From NCBI RefSeq assembly GCF_029537735.1, contig NZ_JARPUQ010000001.1, positions 556,965 to 620,964 on the forward strand: 64,000 nt of DNA, written 5' to 3'. This DNA is from Robiginitalea aestuariiviva. Lineage in GTDB: Bacteria > Bacteroidota > Bacteroidia > Flavobacteriales > Flavobacteriaceae. The notes below the pieces were generated by a model, which ran no database searches, was not told where the DNA came from, and saw nothing but the letters and a program-made list of their open reading frames with translations. Shown here one piece after another: positions 54,237 to 64,000 of the stretch. A program made the translations under genes and the position numbers. Position 1 is the stretch's first letter. Every line of letters begins with the position of its first letter.

Positions 54237-54434
54237 AGGAAATTGGCTTGAAATGTGAATTTTTGCGGTATTTCATCGAAAAAAAAGCGCATTTCACCGC
54301 AATTTCCATGCAAACCCTCTAAATTTCTCATCGCAATACATCGAAAACAGGTATCCAACCATACTAAGCCGATCGTACGCGCGTTAAGAATCTGCCCCCC
54401 AAACACATGAACGTTCTTAAAGCCTACAGCGACT

Positions 54435-55943
54435 ATGGAGTATTTCATGAACTGTAATACGGCCCCTCTGGCGCCGTATACCCCTCCTCTGGACCGCAGC
54501 CGGGTGGAACATCTGTTTCGCAGGCTGGGCTTCAGTGCTTCTGTGGACCGGGTAAACCAGGCCATAGGCCAAACCGCCAACGCCCTGGTGGACAGCCTGA
54601 TTGCAGAAGCCCAGGGCCTGCCGCCCCAACCCGCCCCGGCTTGGGCCACATGGACCCGCGCCAACTATCCGGCAGACGATGATGCTGCGGGAGCCGAGGT
54701 ACGCAGCCAGATTGCCGCCTGGCGCCTGGAATACACCCAGGGCTTGCTTACCAACAACCTCCGGGACCGGTTGAGCTTTTTCTGGAGCAACCATTTTGTG
54801 ACCGAGATCGACATTTACCAGGGGCCGGCCTTCCTCTATGAATACACCAACTGCCTGCAGCGCAATGCCCTGGGCAACTTCAAGACCTTTGTGAGCGAAA
54901 TCGGGCTCACCAACGCCATGCTCTTTTATCTGGATGGCGCCTACAACAATGGGGAGAACCCCAATGAAAACTACGCCCGGGAATTGTATGAGCTCTTTAC
55001 CCTGGGTGAAGGGAACGGATATACCGAAGAGGACATCATTGAGACGGCCCGTTCCCTGTCCGGCTATACCAACCGCGGAGACATCCGCTGGACCCCGGTC
55101 ACCTTTGATGCTACCACCCACGATGCGGGCAGTAAGACCATCCTGGGGCAGACCGGCAACTTTGGGTACGCCGAAACTATCGACGTGCTTTTTGCCCAGC
55201 GTGCCAACCCCATTGCGGAATTTATCTGCCGCAAGCTTTACGAGTATTTTGTGCATCCGGATTCTACAGATGCCACCGGCAATGCGCAGGCCATCATCGA
55301 CGGCATGGCTTCTACCTTTGTGGCTTCCAATTTTGAGATTGCCCCGGTGCTGGCCCAGCTTTTTAAAAGCCAGCATTTCTTTGATGACAATGCCATTGGG
55401 GTAATTATTAAAAGCCCCTTCGACCTCTACCTGCACTTTATCAACGAATCGAACTTTACCTACGATAATACCAACCTCTCCTTTGCTATGGACTCGGCTG
55501 CCCTGCTGGGGCAGGAGGTATTTGACCCCATTGACGTGGCCGGCTGGCAACGGGACCGGGCCTGGATCAATACCAACTTTATCATTGGCCGCTGGCTGAC
55601 CTCGGAGGTATTGATCCAGGGCTTTTTCCAGAGCAACCCGGAACAGTTCCGGACCCTGGCCATGGATGCCGTGGGGCCCGCCAATGCGAACACGAGCAAC
55701 CCGGAAATCGTGACCCGTGCCCTGGTGGACAAGTTCCTGCCCAAAGGCCTGCTTACCGAGCAGGATTTCCAGAATGCCCTCTCCGTTTTTATGATCGAAG
55801 ACGTGCCGGAGAATTACTACGGTTCCGACTACACCCCCGGCGGCCTGGGGCTGTGGATGCTCTCCATCAGCATGGAAGTACCCCAGCAGGTATTCCTGTT
55901 GCTGATGTACCTCTCCCGACAGCCCGAATTTCAACTTAAATAA
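54435..55943 (+). CDS. DUF1800-family protein
   Basis: A 502-residue protein matching DUF1800: VEHLFRRLGFSASVDRVNQA, RLSFFWSNHFVTEID, NENYARELYELFTLGEGN and the C-terminal LMYLSRQPEFQL. No clear signal peptide is visible. It lies 11 bases before a DUF1501 gene, the standard two-gene arrangement in Bacteroidota and Planctomycetota. The function of the family is unknown; a role in a surface or redox complex is suspected from its partner. Confidence 0.93.
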   Translation: MEYFMNCNTAPLAPYTPPLDRSRVEHLFRRLGFSASVDRVNQAIGQTANALVDSLIAEAQGLPPQPAPAWATWTRANYPADDDAAGAEVRSQIAAWRLEYTQGLLTNNLRDRLSFFWSNHFVTEIDIYQGPAFLYEYTNCLQRNALGNFKTFVSEIGLTNAMLFYLDGAYNNGENPNENYARELYELFTLGEGNGYTEEDIIETARSLSGYTNRGDIRWTPVTFDATTHDAGSKTILGQTGNFGYAETIDVLFAQRANPIAEFICRKLYEYFVHPDSTDATGNAQAIIDGMASTFVASNFEIAPVLAQLFKSQHFFDDNAIGVIIKSPFDLYLHFINESNFTYDNTNLSFAMDSAALLGQEVFDPIDVAGWQRDRAWINTNFIIGRWLTSEVLIQGFFQSNPEQFRTLAMDAVGPANANTSNPEIVTRALVDKFLPKGLLTEQDFQNALSVFMIEDVPENYYGSDYTPGGLGLWMLSISMEVPQQVFLLLMYLSRQPEFQLK

Positions 55944-55954
55944 CGCCTACCACC

Positions 55955-57652
55955 ATGTGCAATAACCATATTCCCGTACCCGGAAATCACGATCATGCGC
56001 ACGACCTGGAACACAAGGTCTGGAGCCGGCGCTCCTTCCTGCAGGCCCTGGGGATTGCAGGATCCGGGTCCATGATGCTGGGCAGCAACCTGCTTACCGC
56101 TTCGGCCCCCTCCCCGCTCACCGCGGCCATTGCCAATGCCCCTGGCGATGGCATCCTGATCCTGATCCGCCTTTCCGGCGGCAACGATGGCCTGAGTACG
56201 GTCATCCCCATCCAGCAATACGACACCTATGCCAATGCCCGGCCCAATATCTACATCCCGGAGAGCAAGGTGCTGAAGCTCACGGACGACTTTGGCATCC
56301 CCTCCTATATGCAGGCCCTGGAAACGATGTGGGGCGAAGGCGCCTTTAAGGCCGTTCACGGGGTGGGCTACCAGAACCAAAGCCTGTCCCACTTTACCGG
56401 CTCGGACATCTATGCCAACACGGACCTGACCACCACCGGAATATCCGGGGAACCCACCGGGTGGATGGGCCGTTATTTTGAAAACCTCTACCCGGACTAT
56501 CTGATGAATCCCCCCGCCTCCCCGGCCGCCATCCAGATCGGGCAATACGGGAACCTGGTGTTCCAGGGGGAAGAAACAAACTACGCCTTTGTGACTTCCA
56601 ACGTAGACCAACTGGAGGAAATCGCCCAAACCGGCACCCAGTACAACCTGGACCCGGCCTTGTTCGGGAGCTGTATGTACGGGGACCAGCTGCGCTTCCT
56701 CCGGGGCGTGGCCAATACCACCTACGAATACGCCGGCCTGATCCACGCCGCCTATGAGCGCGGGCAGAACCAGGTGGAATACCAGGACAACGGCTTTGCG
56801 CGGCAACTGGCCCTGCTGGCCCGCCTGATCAAAGGCAACCTGGGCACCCGGGTCTATATGATTTCTATGGGCGGTTTTGACACGCACGGGAACCAGCCCC
56901 TGGCCCATGAGCGCCTGATGTCTAACCTCTCCATTGCGGTAAAGGACTTTTACGACGACCTGGCCTTTACCGAACAGGACGACAAGGTGCTGAGCATGAC
57001 CTTTTCGGAATTCGGGCGACGCATCTATGAAAATGGCTCCAACGGGACCGACCACGGCAAGGCTGCCCCTACCCTGTTCTTCGGGGCAGGGCTGAACGGC
57101 AGTGCCTTTGTGGGCGAACACCCCTCCCTGGACGACCCCAACAGCCGGGGCAACCTGGAGTACACCATGGACTTCCGGGACCTGTATGCCACCGTCCTGG
57201 CCGAATGGCTCTGCGTGGATATCCCCCTGGTGGAACAGCACCTGCTGGGCCATGCCTATAACCCGGTAAACCTGGGCTTTAACTGCTCCGGCACCACCTT
57301 CCCGGACATCGTATACAGCGATGACCCGCCCACCCCGCCAACGCCCCCGGGCCAGGGCGATGGGGAAGAGGCCTCGGACGAAATGATCGACGCCATAGTG
57401 CACCGCCCCTATTACCCTTCGGATTCCAGCCCCCACATCCATGTAGAGATGCCCTTCAGCGGGCATATCGATGTGACCCTGTACAACATCCTGGGGCAAA
57501 AGGTAGGGACCCTGTTCAATGCCATGGTCTTTGCCGGCAGCCTGGACATCAATGTGCGGGACAATGCCCCCAGGCACCTGGCAACCGGAAAATACATTTA
57601 CCGCATCGGGGTACAGGATCGCTTCCTGGCCAAATCCATCATGGTGGCCTGA
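55955..57652 (+). CDS. DUF1501-family protein with Tat signal and T9SS-like tail
   Basis: A 565-residue protein. The N-terminus is His-rich (residues 1-20), followed by the twin-arginine motif WSRRSFLQALGIAG (Arg25-Arg26) and a hydrophobic stretch. The DUF1501 body carries IRLSGGNDGLSTVIP, MGGFDTHGNQ, TFSEFGRRIYENGSNGTDHG, a metal-dependent sulfatase/phosphatase-like fold. The last ~80 residues (VTLYNILGQKVGTLFNAMVF ... GKYIYRI) look like a T9SS sorting domain. It pairs with the DUF1800 gene. Export by both Tat and T9SS is inferred. Confidence 0.9.
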   Translation: MCNNHIPVPGNHDHAHDLEHKVWSRRSFLQALGIAGSGSMMLGSNLLTASAPSPLTAAIANAPGDGILILIRLSGGNDGLSTVIPIQQYDTYANARPNIYIPESKVLKLTDDFGIPSYMQALETMWGEGAFKAVHGVGYQNQSLSHFTGSDIYANTDLTTTGISGEPTGWMGRYFENLYPDYLMNPPASPAAIQIGQYGNLVFQGEETNYAFVTSNVDQLEEIAQTGTQYNLDPALFGSCMYGDQLRFLRGVANTTYEYAGLIHAAYERGQNQVEYQDNGFARQLALLARLIKGNLGTRVYMISMGGFDTHGNQPLAHERLMSNLSIAVKDFYDDLAFTEQDDKVLSMTFSEFGRRIYENGSNGTDHGKAAPTLFFGAGLNGSAFVGEHPSLDDPNSRGNLEYTMDFRDLYATVLAEWLCVDIPLVEQHLLGHAYNPVNLGFNCSGTTFPDIVYSDDPPTPPTPPGQGDGEEASDEMIDAIVHRPYYPSDSSPHIHVEMPFSGHIDVTLYNILGQKVGTLFNAMVFAGSLDINVRDNAPRHLATGKYIYRIGVQDRFLAKSIMVA

Positions 57653-57690
57653 CCCTGGATTACCACAGATAATGCCCTCGGACGCCGGAT

Positions 57691-57734
57691 GCCCCTGATG
57701 CCATATCAGTCCGGTGTCTCGGGGGCTTTTTCTT
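57691..57734 (+). terminator. Probable intrinsic terminator after the DUF1501 gene
   Basis: GCCCC at 57691-57695 can pair with GGGGC at 57722-57726 around an inner CTGAT/ATCAG stem, followed by TTTTTCTTTT. Confidence 0.5.
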
Positions 57735-57746
57735 TTGGGCGCCCCC

Positions 57747-57779
57747 TTGCCCCGGGGCTGGCAATTTTGGTTATTTTTG
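57747..57779 (+). promoter_or_regulatory. Promoter of metG
   Basis: TATTTTTG at 57772-57779 matches the -7 consensus; TTG at 57747-57749 lies 22 bases upstream. The start is predicted near 57783, giving a 17-nt leader. Confidence 0.5.
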
Positions 57780-57799
57780 TGGCGCAACAAACCCAGCCT

Positions 57800-59875
57800 A
57801 TGCCCCAGAAGAACCCCGCTTTTAAGCGCACCACCATAACGGCTGCCCTGCCGTATACCAATGGCCCCATACATATTGGACACCTGGCTGGCGTATATGT
57901 GCCCGCGGATATCTACAGCCGCTACCTCCGGCTTAAGGGTGAGGAGGTCCTCTTTGTCTGCGGCAGCGACGAGCACGGGGTGGCCATCCCCATGAAGGCC
58001 AAAAAGGAAGGGGTAAGCCCGCAGGAGCTGATCGACAAATACGACGGCATTATCCGTAAGTCCTTCGCGGATTTTGGCATTGCCTTCGACAATTATTCCC
58101 GGACCTCGGCCCCCATCCACCACGAAACCGCCTCGGATTTTTTCAAAACCCTGCACACCCAGGGCGATTTTATTGAGGAAGTTACCGAGCAACTCTACGA
58201 CCCCGAAGCCGATCAATTCCTGGCCGACCGTTTTGTAACCGGCACCTGCCCCAAATGCGGGTATGAAGAAGCCTATGGCGACCAGTGCGAAAACTGCGGC
58301 TCCTCTCTGAACGCCACAGACCTGATTGGCGCGAAATCCGTGATCAGCGGGGCCATCCCGGTCCTGAAAAGCACCAAGCACTGGTTCCTCCCCCTGGACC
58401 GGTACGAAGGTTTCCTGAAATCCTGGATTCTGGAAGGGCACCGTGAAGACTGGAAGCCCAATGTTTACGGCCAGTGTAAATCCTGGATAGACGACGGGCT
58501 TAAACCCCGGGCCGTAACCCGAGACCTGGACTGGGGCATCCCGGTACCCGTAGAGGGCGCCGAGGGCAAGGTGCTGTACGTCTGGTTTGACGCCCCCATT
58601 GGCTACATCTCCTCCACCCGGGAATGGGCGGCCCGCGAAGGGGAGGACTGGGAGCGCTGGTGGAAGGACCCGCAAACGCGGTTGCTGCATTTTATAGGGA
58701 AGGACAACATCGTATTTCACTGCATTATCTTCCCGGCCATGCTCAAGGCTCATGGGGAATACATCCTGCCGGAAAATGTGCCGGCCAACGAATTCCTGAA
58801 CCTGGAAGGGCAAAAGCTTTCCACCTCCCGCAACTGGGCGGTCTGGCTGCACGAATACCTGGAGGAATTCCCGGGCATGCAGGACGTGTTGCGCTATGCG
58901 CTTACGGCCAACGCGCCCGAAACCAAGGACAACGACTTTACCTGGAAGGACTTCCAGGCGCGCAACAACAACGAATTGGTGGCCATTTTCGGCAATTTTG
59001 TAAACCGGGTTACCGTGCTCACCCACAAATACCTGGACGGCCGCCTGGCCCAGCCCGGCCCCCTGACCGATACCGACCGGGAAACCCTGGAAGCCATCCG
59101 TACCTATCCGGGAAAAATAGGAAATAGCCTGGACCGCTTCCGCTTCAGGGAGGCCTCCCAGGACCTGATGAACCTGGCCCGCCTGGGCAACAAATACCTG
59201 GCAGACGAAGAGCCCTGGAAGGTGGTTAAAACCGACCCGGAACGAGCGGCTACCATCCTTTACGTGGGGATGCAGGTTGCGGCGGCCCTGGCCGTATTGA
59301 GCGAGCCCTTCCTTCCTTTTACCGCTGCCAAACTCAAATTTCTTCTGCAGATGGATAATACGGAAGCCGCTGCCAGCTGGACATCCCTTTCCACCCTTGA
59401 AACGCTTTTGCCCGCCGGGCACCAAATCGGGGAATCCCAATTGTTATTCCGCAAAATCGAAGACACGGAAATCCAGGCCCAGCTGGAGAAGCTGGAAGCC
59501 ACCAAAAAATCCAACGCCATGAACGAAACCCAGGTTACGCCACAAAAAGAAACCATCACCTTCGACGACTTTTCCAAACTGGACCTCCGGGTGGGGACCA
59601 TCCTGGAAGCCGAGAAAATGCCAAAGGCAGACAAGCTGATTGTAATGAAGGTAGACACGGGCATCGATACCCGCACCATCGTTTCCGGGATTGCCATGCA
59701 TTTCAAACCCGAAGAACTGGTCGGGAAACAGGTAACCGTGCTGGTGAACCTGGCCCCCCGCCCCTTACGCGGGGTAGAGAGCCAGGGCATGATCCTGCTG
59801 GCCGAGGACCATGAGGGCAAGCTCGTTTTTGTGACCCCCGAAGCCGCGATCGCCAACGGGATGGTTATCCGATGA
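57800..59875 (+). CDS. metG: Methionine--tRNA ligase
   Basis: About 691 residues from ATG 57800. The class I HIGH motif is in [13 protein letters not shown], zinc knuckles are CPKCG and CENCG, and the KMSKS-type motif reads GQKLSTS. The C-terminal ~110 residues are an EMAP-type tRNA-binding domain ([23 protein letters not shown]). It charges tRNA-Met and is essential. Its stop overlaps the next gene's start. Confidence 0.97.
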   Translation: MPQKNPAFKRTTITAALPYTNGPIHIGHLAGVYVPADIYSRYLRLKGEEVLFVCGSDEHGVAIPMKAKKEGVSPQELIDKYDGIIRKSFADFGIAFDNYSRTSAPIHHETASDFFKTLHTQGDFIEEVTEQLYDPEADQFLADRFVTGTCPKCGYEEAYGDQCENCGSSLNATDLIGAKSVISGAIPVLKSTKHWFLPLDRYEGFLKSWILEGHREDWKPNVYGQCKSWIDDGLKPRAVTRDLDWGIPVPVEGAEGKVLYVWFDAPIGYISSTREWAAREGEDWERWWKDPQTRLLHFIGKDNIVFHCIIFPAMLKAHGEYILPENVPANEFLNLEGQKLSTSRNWAVWLHEYLEEFPGMQDVLRYALTANAPETKDNDFTWKDFQARNNNELVAIFGNFVNRVTVLTHKYLDGRLAQPGPLTDTDRETLEAIRTYPGKIGNSLDRFRFREASQDLMNLARLGNKYLADEEPWKVVKTDPERAATILYVGMQVAAALAVLSEPFLPFTAAKLKFLLQMDNTEAAASWTSLSTLETLLPAGHQIGESQLLFRKIEDTEIQAQLEKLEATKKSNAMNETQVTPQKETITFDDFSKLDLRVGTILEAEKMPKADKLIVMKVDTGIDTRTIVSGIAMHFKPEELVGKQVTVLVNLAPRPLRGVESQGMILLAEDHEGKLVFVTPEAAIANGMVIR

Positions 59876-61302
59876 TGGCTCAAAGCATCCGCCTGGCAGT
59901 CGTTTTCCTCCTGTTTTTTGTAAACCCCCGGGCCTGGGCGCAGGACAGCCTGGCCCACCATGCGGTGGAGGTTTCCCTTTATGGCACGCCATCTTCCAGC
60001 CTTGCCATTACGGACCATGCATCGCGCACCTTACTGGTTTACACCTATCCCAATGCTTTCAGCCTCCTGGAATACGACGGACAATTTAACCTGACCGGGC
60101 AACAAACCATTTATAAGGAGGTTTCGGGCTTTGACAAGAGCCAGGGGTATGCCCTGGAACCGGGAGGGACCCTGCACCTGTATTTCTCCAAAGCTTCCCA
60201 GGAGGAATTCCTGGTAGTGAGCCTGGCCCCGGACGGCAGCGTTACCCGCACTACCGTGGCCCTGCCCATGGAAAAGGAAAAACCCATCGATGCCATATCG
60301 CACAACGGGCGCTTCCACCTGCTTACCTATACCCAGAAGAGTTCCATCGTAAACCGGTATACGTTCTCCGGTACCGGGGTGGAAAAAGTAGTCTACGACC
60401 TGGGAGAAGCCGGCTATTGTGAAAAGTGGAACGGTGAGTGCGACCTGCGGGACGTTTTCAAGAAAGGGAATATCCTTTTTGTGGAACCAGACCTGCCTAC
60501 CCCCTTAGGGGAAGCGGTAAAAACCCTTAAAATCTATCCCCAGGGAAACCGCCTGAAGATTACCACGGACCACCGCCTGGGGACCACGGTGCTCTTTGAT
60601 CTGAGCCTGGACACTAATCAGTACGCCATCCGCTATTACGGCTTCGATTACCATGAATTCCCCCTAAACGGGAACAAAAAATCCAATTCCTTCCTCTACG
60701 GCAACCACCTTTACCAAATCCTGGTTTCCCGCAAACAGGCCAAAATCCTGGTTAAGGACCTGGCAGATAACCGGACCGTGAAGACCCTGACGTTTAACCA
60801 GAAGGACCCCATCGCCTTCCTGAATTCGGAAATCTATCAGGATAATGGCTCCTTTTCCTCCGCATCCGAACGGCTGTCCAGCGAAAAGCAATTCCTGGCC
60901 ACCCTGATGGACGGCCGCGTGGGCATTACCGCAGAACCCTATTACGGCAAAACAAAAATGGTTTTTGGGGGGACGCGTACCCGCTCTACCCCAATGTATC
61001 CGGGAATCCCACTGGGTTCTTTTCAGTTTGGCAGTCTGAATATCGGGCTCAGCTTCTTTATCTCCGCGAGCAACTCTGAGGCCACCTATGCCCGGGCCCT
61101 GCTGAACCCGGAAAATCTGGAGCAGGCACAGGGCTTTGCCGGGATCAATATTTTCGAGACCCTGGCGGTCTATAAACAGGAAGAAGCCCAGCTTAAAGGC
61201 ATCGACCACGAAAATGTTTTCCTTTTCGGGGACCGCATGATCTACGGGTATAATCGCACAAAAGAGAAAACCTTTACGCTTATGGGGTTTTCCATGCGAT
61301 AG
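59872..61302 (+). CDS. Exported protein of unknown function
   Basis: A 476-residue protein with a signal peptide (hydrophobic [16 protein letters not shown] near residues 9-24). The body is rich in beta-type alternating segments and resembles a beta-propeller or surface protein, but no motif is recognised. The start overlaps the metG stop (ATGATGA), and ATG 59875 is an alternative. The next gene, 122 bases away, is also secreted. No lipobox or T9SS domain is seen. Confidence 0.75.
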   Translation: MMAQSIRLAVVFLLFFVNPRAWAQDSLAHHAVEVSLYGTPSSSLAITDHASRTLLVYTYPNAFSLLEYDGQFNLTGQQTIYKEVSGFDKSQGYALEPGGTLHLYFSKASQEEFLVVSLAPDGSVTRTTVALPMEKEKPIDAISHNGRFHLLTYTQKSSIVNRYTFSGTGVEKVVYDLGEAGYCEKWNGECDLRDVFKKGNILFVEPDLPTPLGEAVKTLKIYPQGNRLKITTDHRLGTTVLFDLSLDTNQYAIRYYGFDYHEFPLNGNKKSNSFLYGNHLYQILVSRKQAKILVKDLADNRTVKTLTFNQKDPIAFLNSEIYQDNGSFSSASERLSSEKQFLATLMDGRVGITAEPYYGKTKMVFGGTRTRSTPMYPGIPLGSFQFGSLNIGLSFFISASNSEATYARALLNPENLEQAQGFAGINIFETLAVYKQEEAQLKGIDHENVFLFGDRMIYGYNRTKEKTFTLMGFSMR

Positions 61303-61424
61303 TTATCCTCAGGCACAAGGCGCTTAACAGGCATCCCCTGGTGTTATACGTTCCATAAGTAGGTTTAATCTTACGCTATGGCCATTTTTTAGTATCTTAT
61401 GGATGTCATTAAACCCACTAACCC

Positions 61425-63794
61425 TTGCGTATTGTCTACATTTTCCTGCTCGCCACCCTGTATCCATTCCTTGCCTTGGGGCAACCTGCCGACGCGGTGA
61501 ACCAAACCCTCCAGGCTTTTGAGAAATACAGTGAGCTCCCAAGGGAGGTGGCCTATGTGCACCTGAACAAATCCATTTACCTGAAAGGGGAAGACATTGG
61601 GTTTAAAGCTTACGTTTACGACAAGGATAACAAGCGCCCTTCCCAGGAAACACGGAACCTGTACTGCGTAATTGCGGACAGCAACCTGCGAATCGTCAAA
61701 TCTCAGCTGGTGCAGATTAGCAATGGGGTGGGCCAGGGCCTGTTTGAACTGGACAGCCTTTTCCAAACAGGTACCTATACCTTCCGCGCCTATACCAATT
61801 GGATGCGCAATTTTTCTGAAACCAACTATTTCGAACAACGCCTCAATATTGTAGATCCCGAAACGGATTCCGCCCTGCCCGTACAGGAAATAACCCCCGG
61901 CCTGGACGCCCAATTCCTGCCTGAAGGCGGGCATGCCGTAACCGGGGTGGAGACTGTGTATGGCGTAATTATTAAAGATACCCGCAGTTTCGGGGCAGCA
62001 GGTCTGGAAGGCCGCATTGAAGACAACCGGGGGCAGGAGATTACCCGGTTCAAACTGAATCGCTTCGGGATCGGGCGGTTTGCCCTTACCCCAAGCGCAG
62101 GGGACTCCTATTGGGCCTTTTTTGAATACCAGGGAAAAACCTATCGCCTTCCCCTTCCACAGGCTGAATCCCAGGGTATAGGTATGAAACTGACCGAAAT
62201 GAACACGCGAATTGGTTTGGAATTCAAGGCCAAAGGAAAGCGAGCGACCAGAAACCAGAACTACCTCCTGACCCTTCATAATGGGGATAGCATCAAAGCC
62301 CTCCCGATACAACTGGATGAAAAGGACTCCCAAATTCAGATTCTTAGAAAATCGGACCTGTACAAAGGGGTGAATGTCCTCACCCTTTTTGACGCGGATA
62401 TGACCCCGTTACTGGAGCGCCTGTATTTCAATGCCCAGGGATTGGTCTTCCATCGGAGCGACGGGCCATACACGCGCCAGGTTGCCGACTCCCTCGAGGT
62501 TACCTTTCACCTCCCGGAGCTCGATCCTAACTACTTCAGCAGCCTCAGCATATCCGTCTTACCCGAATGCACCAAATCATATGGCAGTCACCACAACCTG
62601 CCATCCTATACCCTGTTACAGCCATATGTCAAAGGACCGATCCAACAGGCCTCATACTACTTCCAGGATTGGGATGCCAAAAAGCAATATGAACTGGATA
62701 ACCTACTGCTTACCCAGGGGTGGAGCAGTTACGACTGGCATACCCTGGCCCAAAAACCACCGCCCCAACCCATTTTTGACTTTGAGAAAGGCATTTCCCT
62801 AACCGTACGATTAAACGCTGCGCGGGAAGGGAAGTATTTGATTTTACCCACCGCGAACAATATCTCTCAAATTGTAGAAACCCTCCCCGGGCAGGAGTCC
62901 TTCGGCCTGGATGGGTATTTCCCAAGGGAAGGTGAAAAAATTTCCCTGGCGGCCGTAAAGGAAAACGGGATGTCCCGGCCCATAGGGGCCTATATACAAT
63001 TTAAACCCTCGGGGATTCCCGAATTCAAAACCGGCGGTGCGGTTGTATTGCCCAACCCGGTTGGGGCGCGACTGGCGGAAGTGGATATCCCCCCAATATC
63101 CTTCGAAAACCTGGAACGGCTTCAAATGCTGGAAGAGGTAGTGATTACCGAAAACCTTCAAAGAACCCGGATGGAAATGCTCCGGGACCGTTCAATTGGA
63201 AAACTCGATTATTTTGAAACGAACGACCCCAGGCGGAACCAGTTTCTGAGCAACTACCTAAGTGGCAGGGGATACATTGTAGACGAAGGCCTGGGCACCG
63301 TACAGATCCGGGCCCGTAACCCCAATTCCCCCAATAATTCACGACCCATCGTATACCTGGACGGGGTTTTACTTACGGATTTTGACATCCTTTGGCGATT
63401 CCGGCTTGATATTGTCGACTACATTGAAGTGAACCCGGCGGGCATTGGCTCCGGAATTATGGGTGGCGGGGGTGTGATCCGGATCGTGACCGACCCGAAC
63501 TTGCGGATCGGGTCCGATCCTTCCCGCAATGCCTTCAATAGTTACGATGTTCCGCTGGCCTTTGGGATTCCCAAACGCTATTACACCCCGGTGTACGCCT
63601 CCCACAGCGGACCATTCTTTGAACATTACGGCACCCTGGACTGGATTCCGGATTTGAGGCCGGGCCCGGACGGACAATTCTCGCTTCGGCTGAAGGATTA
63701 CGGCCTGGAAAGCTTTACCCTCTATGTAGAAGGCATTGTGAACGGAGATGATTATATTTCGCGGGTGATTCGCGCCAGCAAGGCCGATCCCTGA
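61425..63794 (+). CDS. Exported MG2-like protein with TonB-plug-like C-terminal domain
   Basis: A 789-residue protein starting at TTG 61425, with signal MRIVYIFLLATLYPFLALG. Residues ~35-140 resemble alpha-2-macroglobulin MG2 domains (VAYVHLNKSIYLKGEDIGFKAYV). The region ~600-720 looks like a TonB-receptor plug (GRGYIVDEGLGTVQIRAR, RPIVYLDGVLL, GGGGVIRIVTDP), but no beta-barrel follows. Such proteins are common in Bacteroidota and probably sit at the outer membrane. Function unknown. Confidence 0.82.
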   Translation: MRIVYIFLLATLYPFLALGQPADAVNQTLQAFEKYSELPREVAYVHLNKSIYLKGEDIGFKAYVYDKDNKRPSQETRNLYCVIADSNLRIVKSQLVQISNGVGQGLFELDSLFQTGTYTFRAYTNWMRNFSETNYFEQRLNIVDPETDSALPVQEITPGLDAQFLPEGGHAVTGVETVYGVIIKDTRSFGAAGLEGRIEDNRGQEITRFKLNRFGIGRFALTPSAGDSYWAFFEYQGKTYRLPLPQAESQGIGMKLTEMNTRIGLEFKAKGKRATRNQNYLLTLHNGDSIKALPIQLDEKDSQIQILRKSDLYKGVNVLTLFDADMTPLLERLYFNAQGLVFHRSDGPYTRQVADSLEVTFHLPELDPNYFSSLSISVLPECTKSYGSHHNLPSYTLLQPYVKGPIQQASYYFQDWDAKKQYELDNLLLTQGWSSYDWHTLAQKPPPQPIFDFEKGISLTVRLNAAREGKYLILPTANNISQIVETLPGQESFGLDGYFPREGEKISLAAVKENGMSRPIGAYIQFKPSGIPEFKTGGAVVLPNPVGARLAEVDIPPISFENLERLQMLEEVVITENLQRTRMEMLRDRSIGKLDYFETNDPRRNQFLSNYLSGRGYIVDEGLGTVQIRARNPNSPNNSRPIVYLDGVLLTDFDILWRFRLDIVDYIEVNPAGIGSGIMGGGGVIRIVTDPNLRIGSDPSRNAFNSYDVPLAFGIPKRYYTPVYASHSGPFFEHYGTLDWIPDLRPGPDGQFSLRLKDYGLESFTLYVEGIVNGDDYISRVIRASKADP

Positions 63795-63806
63795 AGGAAT
63801 CCCTAC

Positions 63807-64000
63807 GTGCTCAAAATCGCTTACCACCCCATCTACAAGCACCCGCTGCCTGAAGGGCATAGGTTCCCCATGCAGAAATACGATTTATTGCCCCAGCAAT
63901 TGCTGCATGAAGGCACCTGTACCCCGGAGCACTTTTTTGCCCCGGAGCTGCCGGACGATGCCGACATCCTGAGGGCGCATACGCCGCAGTATTACGGAGA
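63807..64000 (+). CDS. Histone-deacetylase-family protein, N-terminal part (3' end outside window)
   Basis: The frame starts at GTG 63807 after AAGGA (63795-63799) and runs past the window end. The visible residues (LKIAYHPIYKHPLPEGHRFP, then KYDLLPQQLLHEG and ADILRAHTPQYYG) match the N-terminus of bacterial HDAC/acetoin-utilisation-type deacetylases. The zinc-binding residues lie beyond the edge. Confidence 0.8.
   Translation, partial: MLKIAYHPIYKHPLPEGHRFPMQKYDLLPQQLLHEGTCTPEHFFAPELPDDADILRAHTPQYYG

Noticed and set aside
54417-55934. A ~500-codon minus-strand frame opposite the DUF1800 gene
   Set aside because: It mirrors the DUF1800 gene and lacks motifs, signal peptide or plausible composition.
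55931-59440. A very long open frame on the minus strand (over 1100 codons) opposite the DUF1501 and metG genes
   Set aside because: It is antisense to two genes with clear family motifs and has no recognisable domain; GC-rich codon use leaves such frames open.
1-64000. CRISPR arrays, insertion sequences, integrases or prophage genes
   Set aside because: No regularly spaced repeats, transposase, recombinase or phage structural genes were seen.

Overview
The window looks like chromosomal DNA from a member of the Flavobacteriaceae (Bacteroidota) with a fairly GC-rich genome, resembling the Robiginitalea lineage. The evidence is the family-level protein content: T9SS C-terminal sorting domains, DUF1501/DUF1800 pairs, a fused OlsF-type acyltransferase, and DUF4286, DUF4199 and DUF6428 proteins. 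Promoters also fit, with several matches to the Bacteroidota -7 element TAnnTTTG and few Shine-Dalgarno sites. No insertion sequence, prophage, CRISPR array or rRNA operon was seen. Most of the window is dense housekeeping and metabolic DNA in short operons whose genes often overlap by 1, 4 or 14 bases.

Layout. 1-4.25 kb: an accessory module with the C-terminal part of a TPR protein, a caspase-like protease fused to an alpha/beta-hydrolase domain that lacks its nucleophilic serine, a small PGDYG-type protein, and a convergent two-TM SLATT/DUF4231 protein. This is the best candidate for an undescribed conflict or regulated-death system. 4.3-9.3 kb: divergent sugar catabolism operons (SDR reductase plus mannonate dehydratase; xylulokinase plus xylose isomerase) around an intergenic region with two operator-like palindromes. 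9.6-14.1 kb: a DnaE-type C-family polymerase and DinB, a translesion-type pair. 14.1-16.6 kb: two single-TM microproteins, a stand-alone receiver protein, a nitroreductase, direct repeats, tRNA-Leu(CAA) and a broken partial copy of that tRNA.

16.6-34.8 kb: core genes (prs, rplY, pth, ribF, serS, rsmA, mgtE), a secreted M12B-type metalloprotease with a lipoprotein partner, a nitrilase-cupin-dehydrogenase run and several small DUF proteins. 34.8-36.7 kb: an arsenic-type operon (arsR, DUF6428, ArsN-like acetyltransferase, arsC) with a palindromic operator and a likely leaderless arsR transcript, but no arsenite efflux gene in the window. 36.7-41.8 kb: olsF-type aminolipid synthase, aspartate kinase, a GNAT protein, fructose-bisphosphatase and a TerB-like protein.

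42-51.2 kb: a DNA repair block containing the complete four-gene ligase-associated cassette (MBL exonuclease, ATP-dependent ligase, DEXH helicase, metallophosphoesterase), followed by mfd from its own consensus promoter. 51.2-64 kb: a secreted CocE-type hydrolase, an ACT-like protein, YraN, a DUF1800/DUF1501 pair in which the DUF1501 protein carries both a Tat signal and a T9SS-like tail, metG, two secreted proteins of unclear role, and the start of a histone-deacetylase-like gene cut by the window end.
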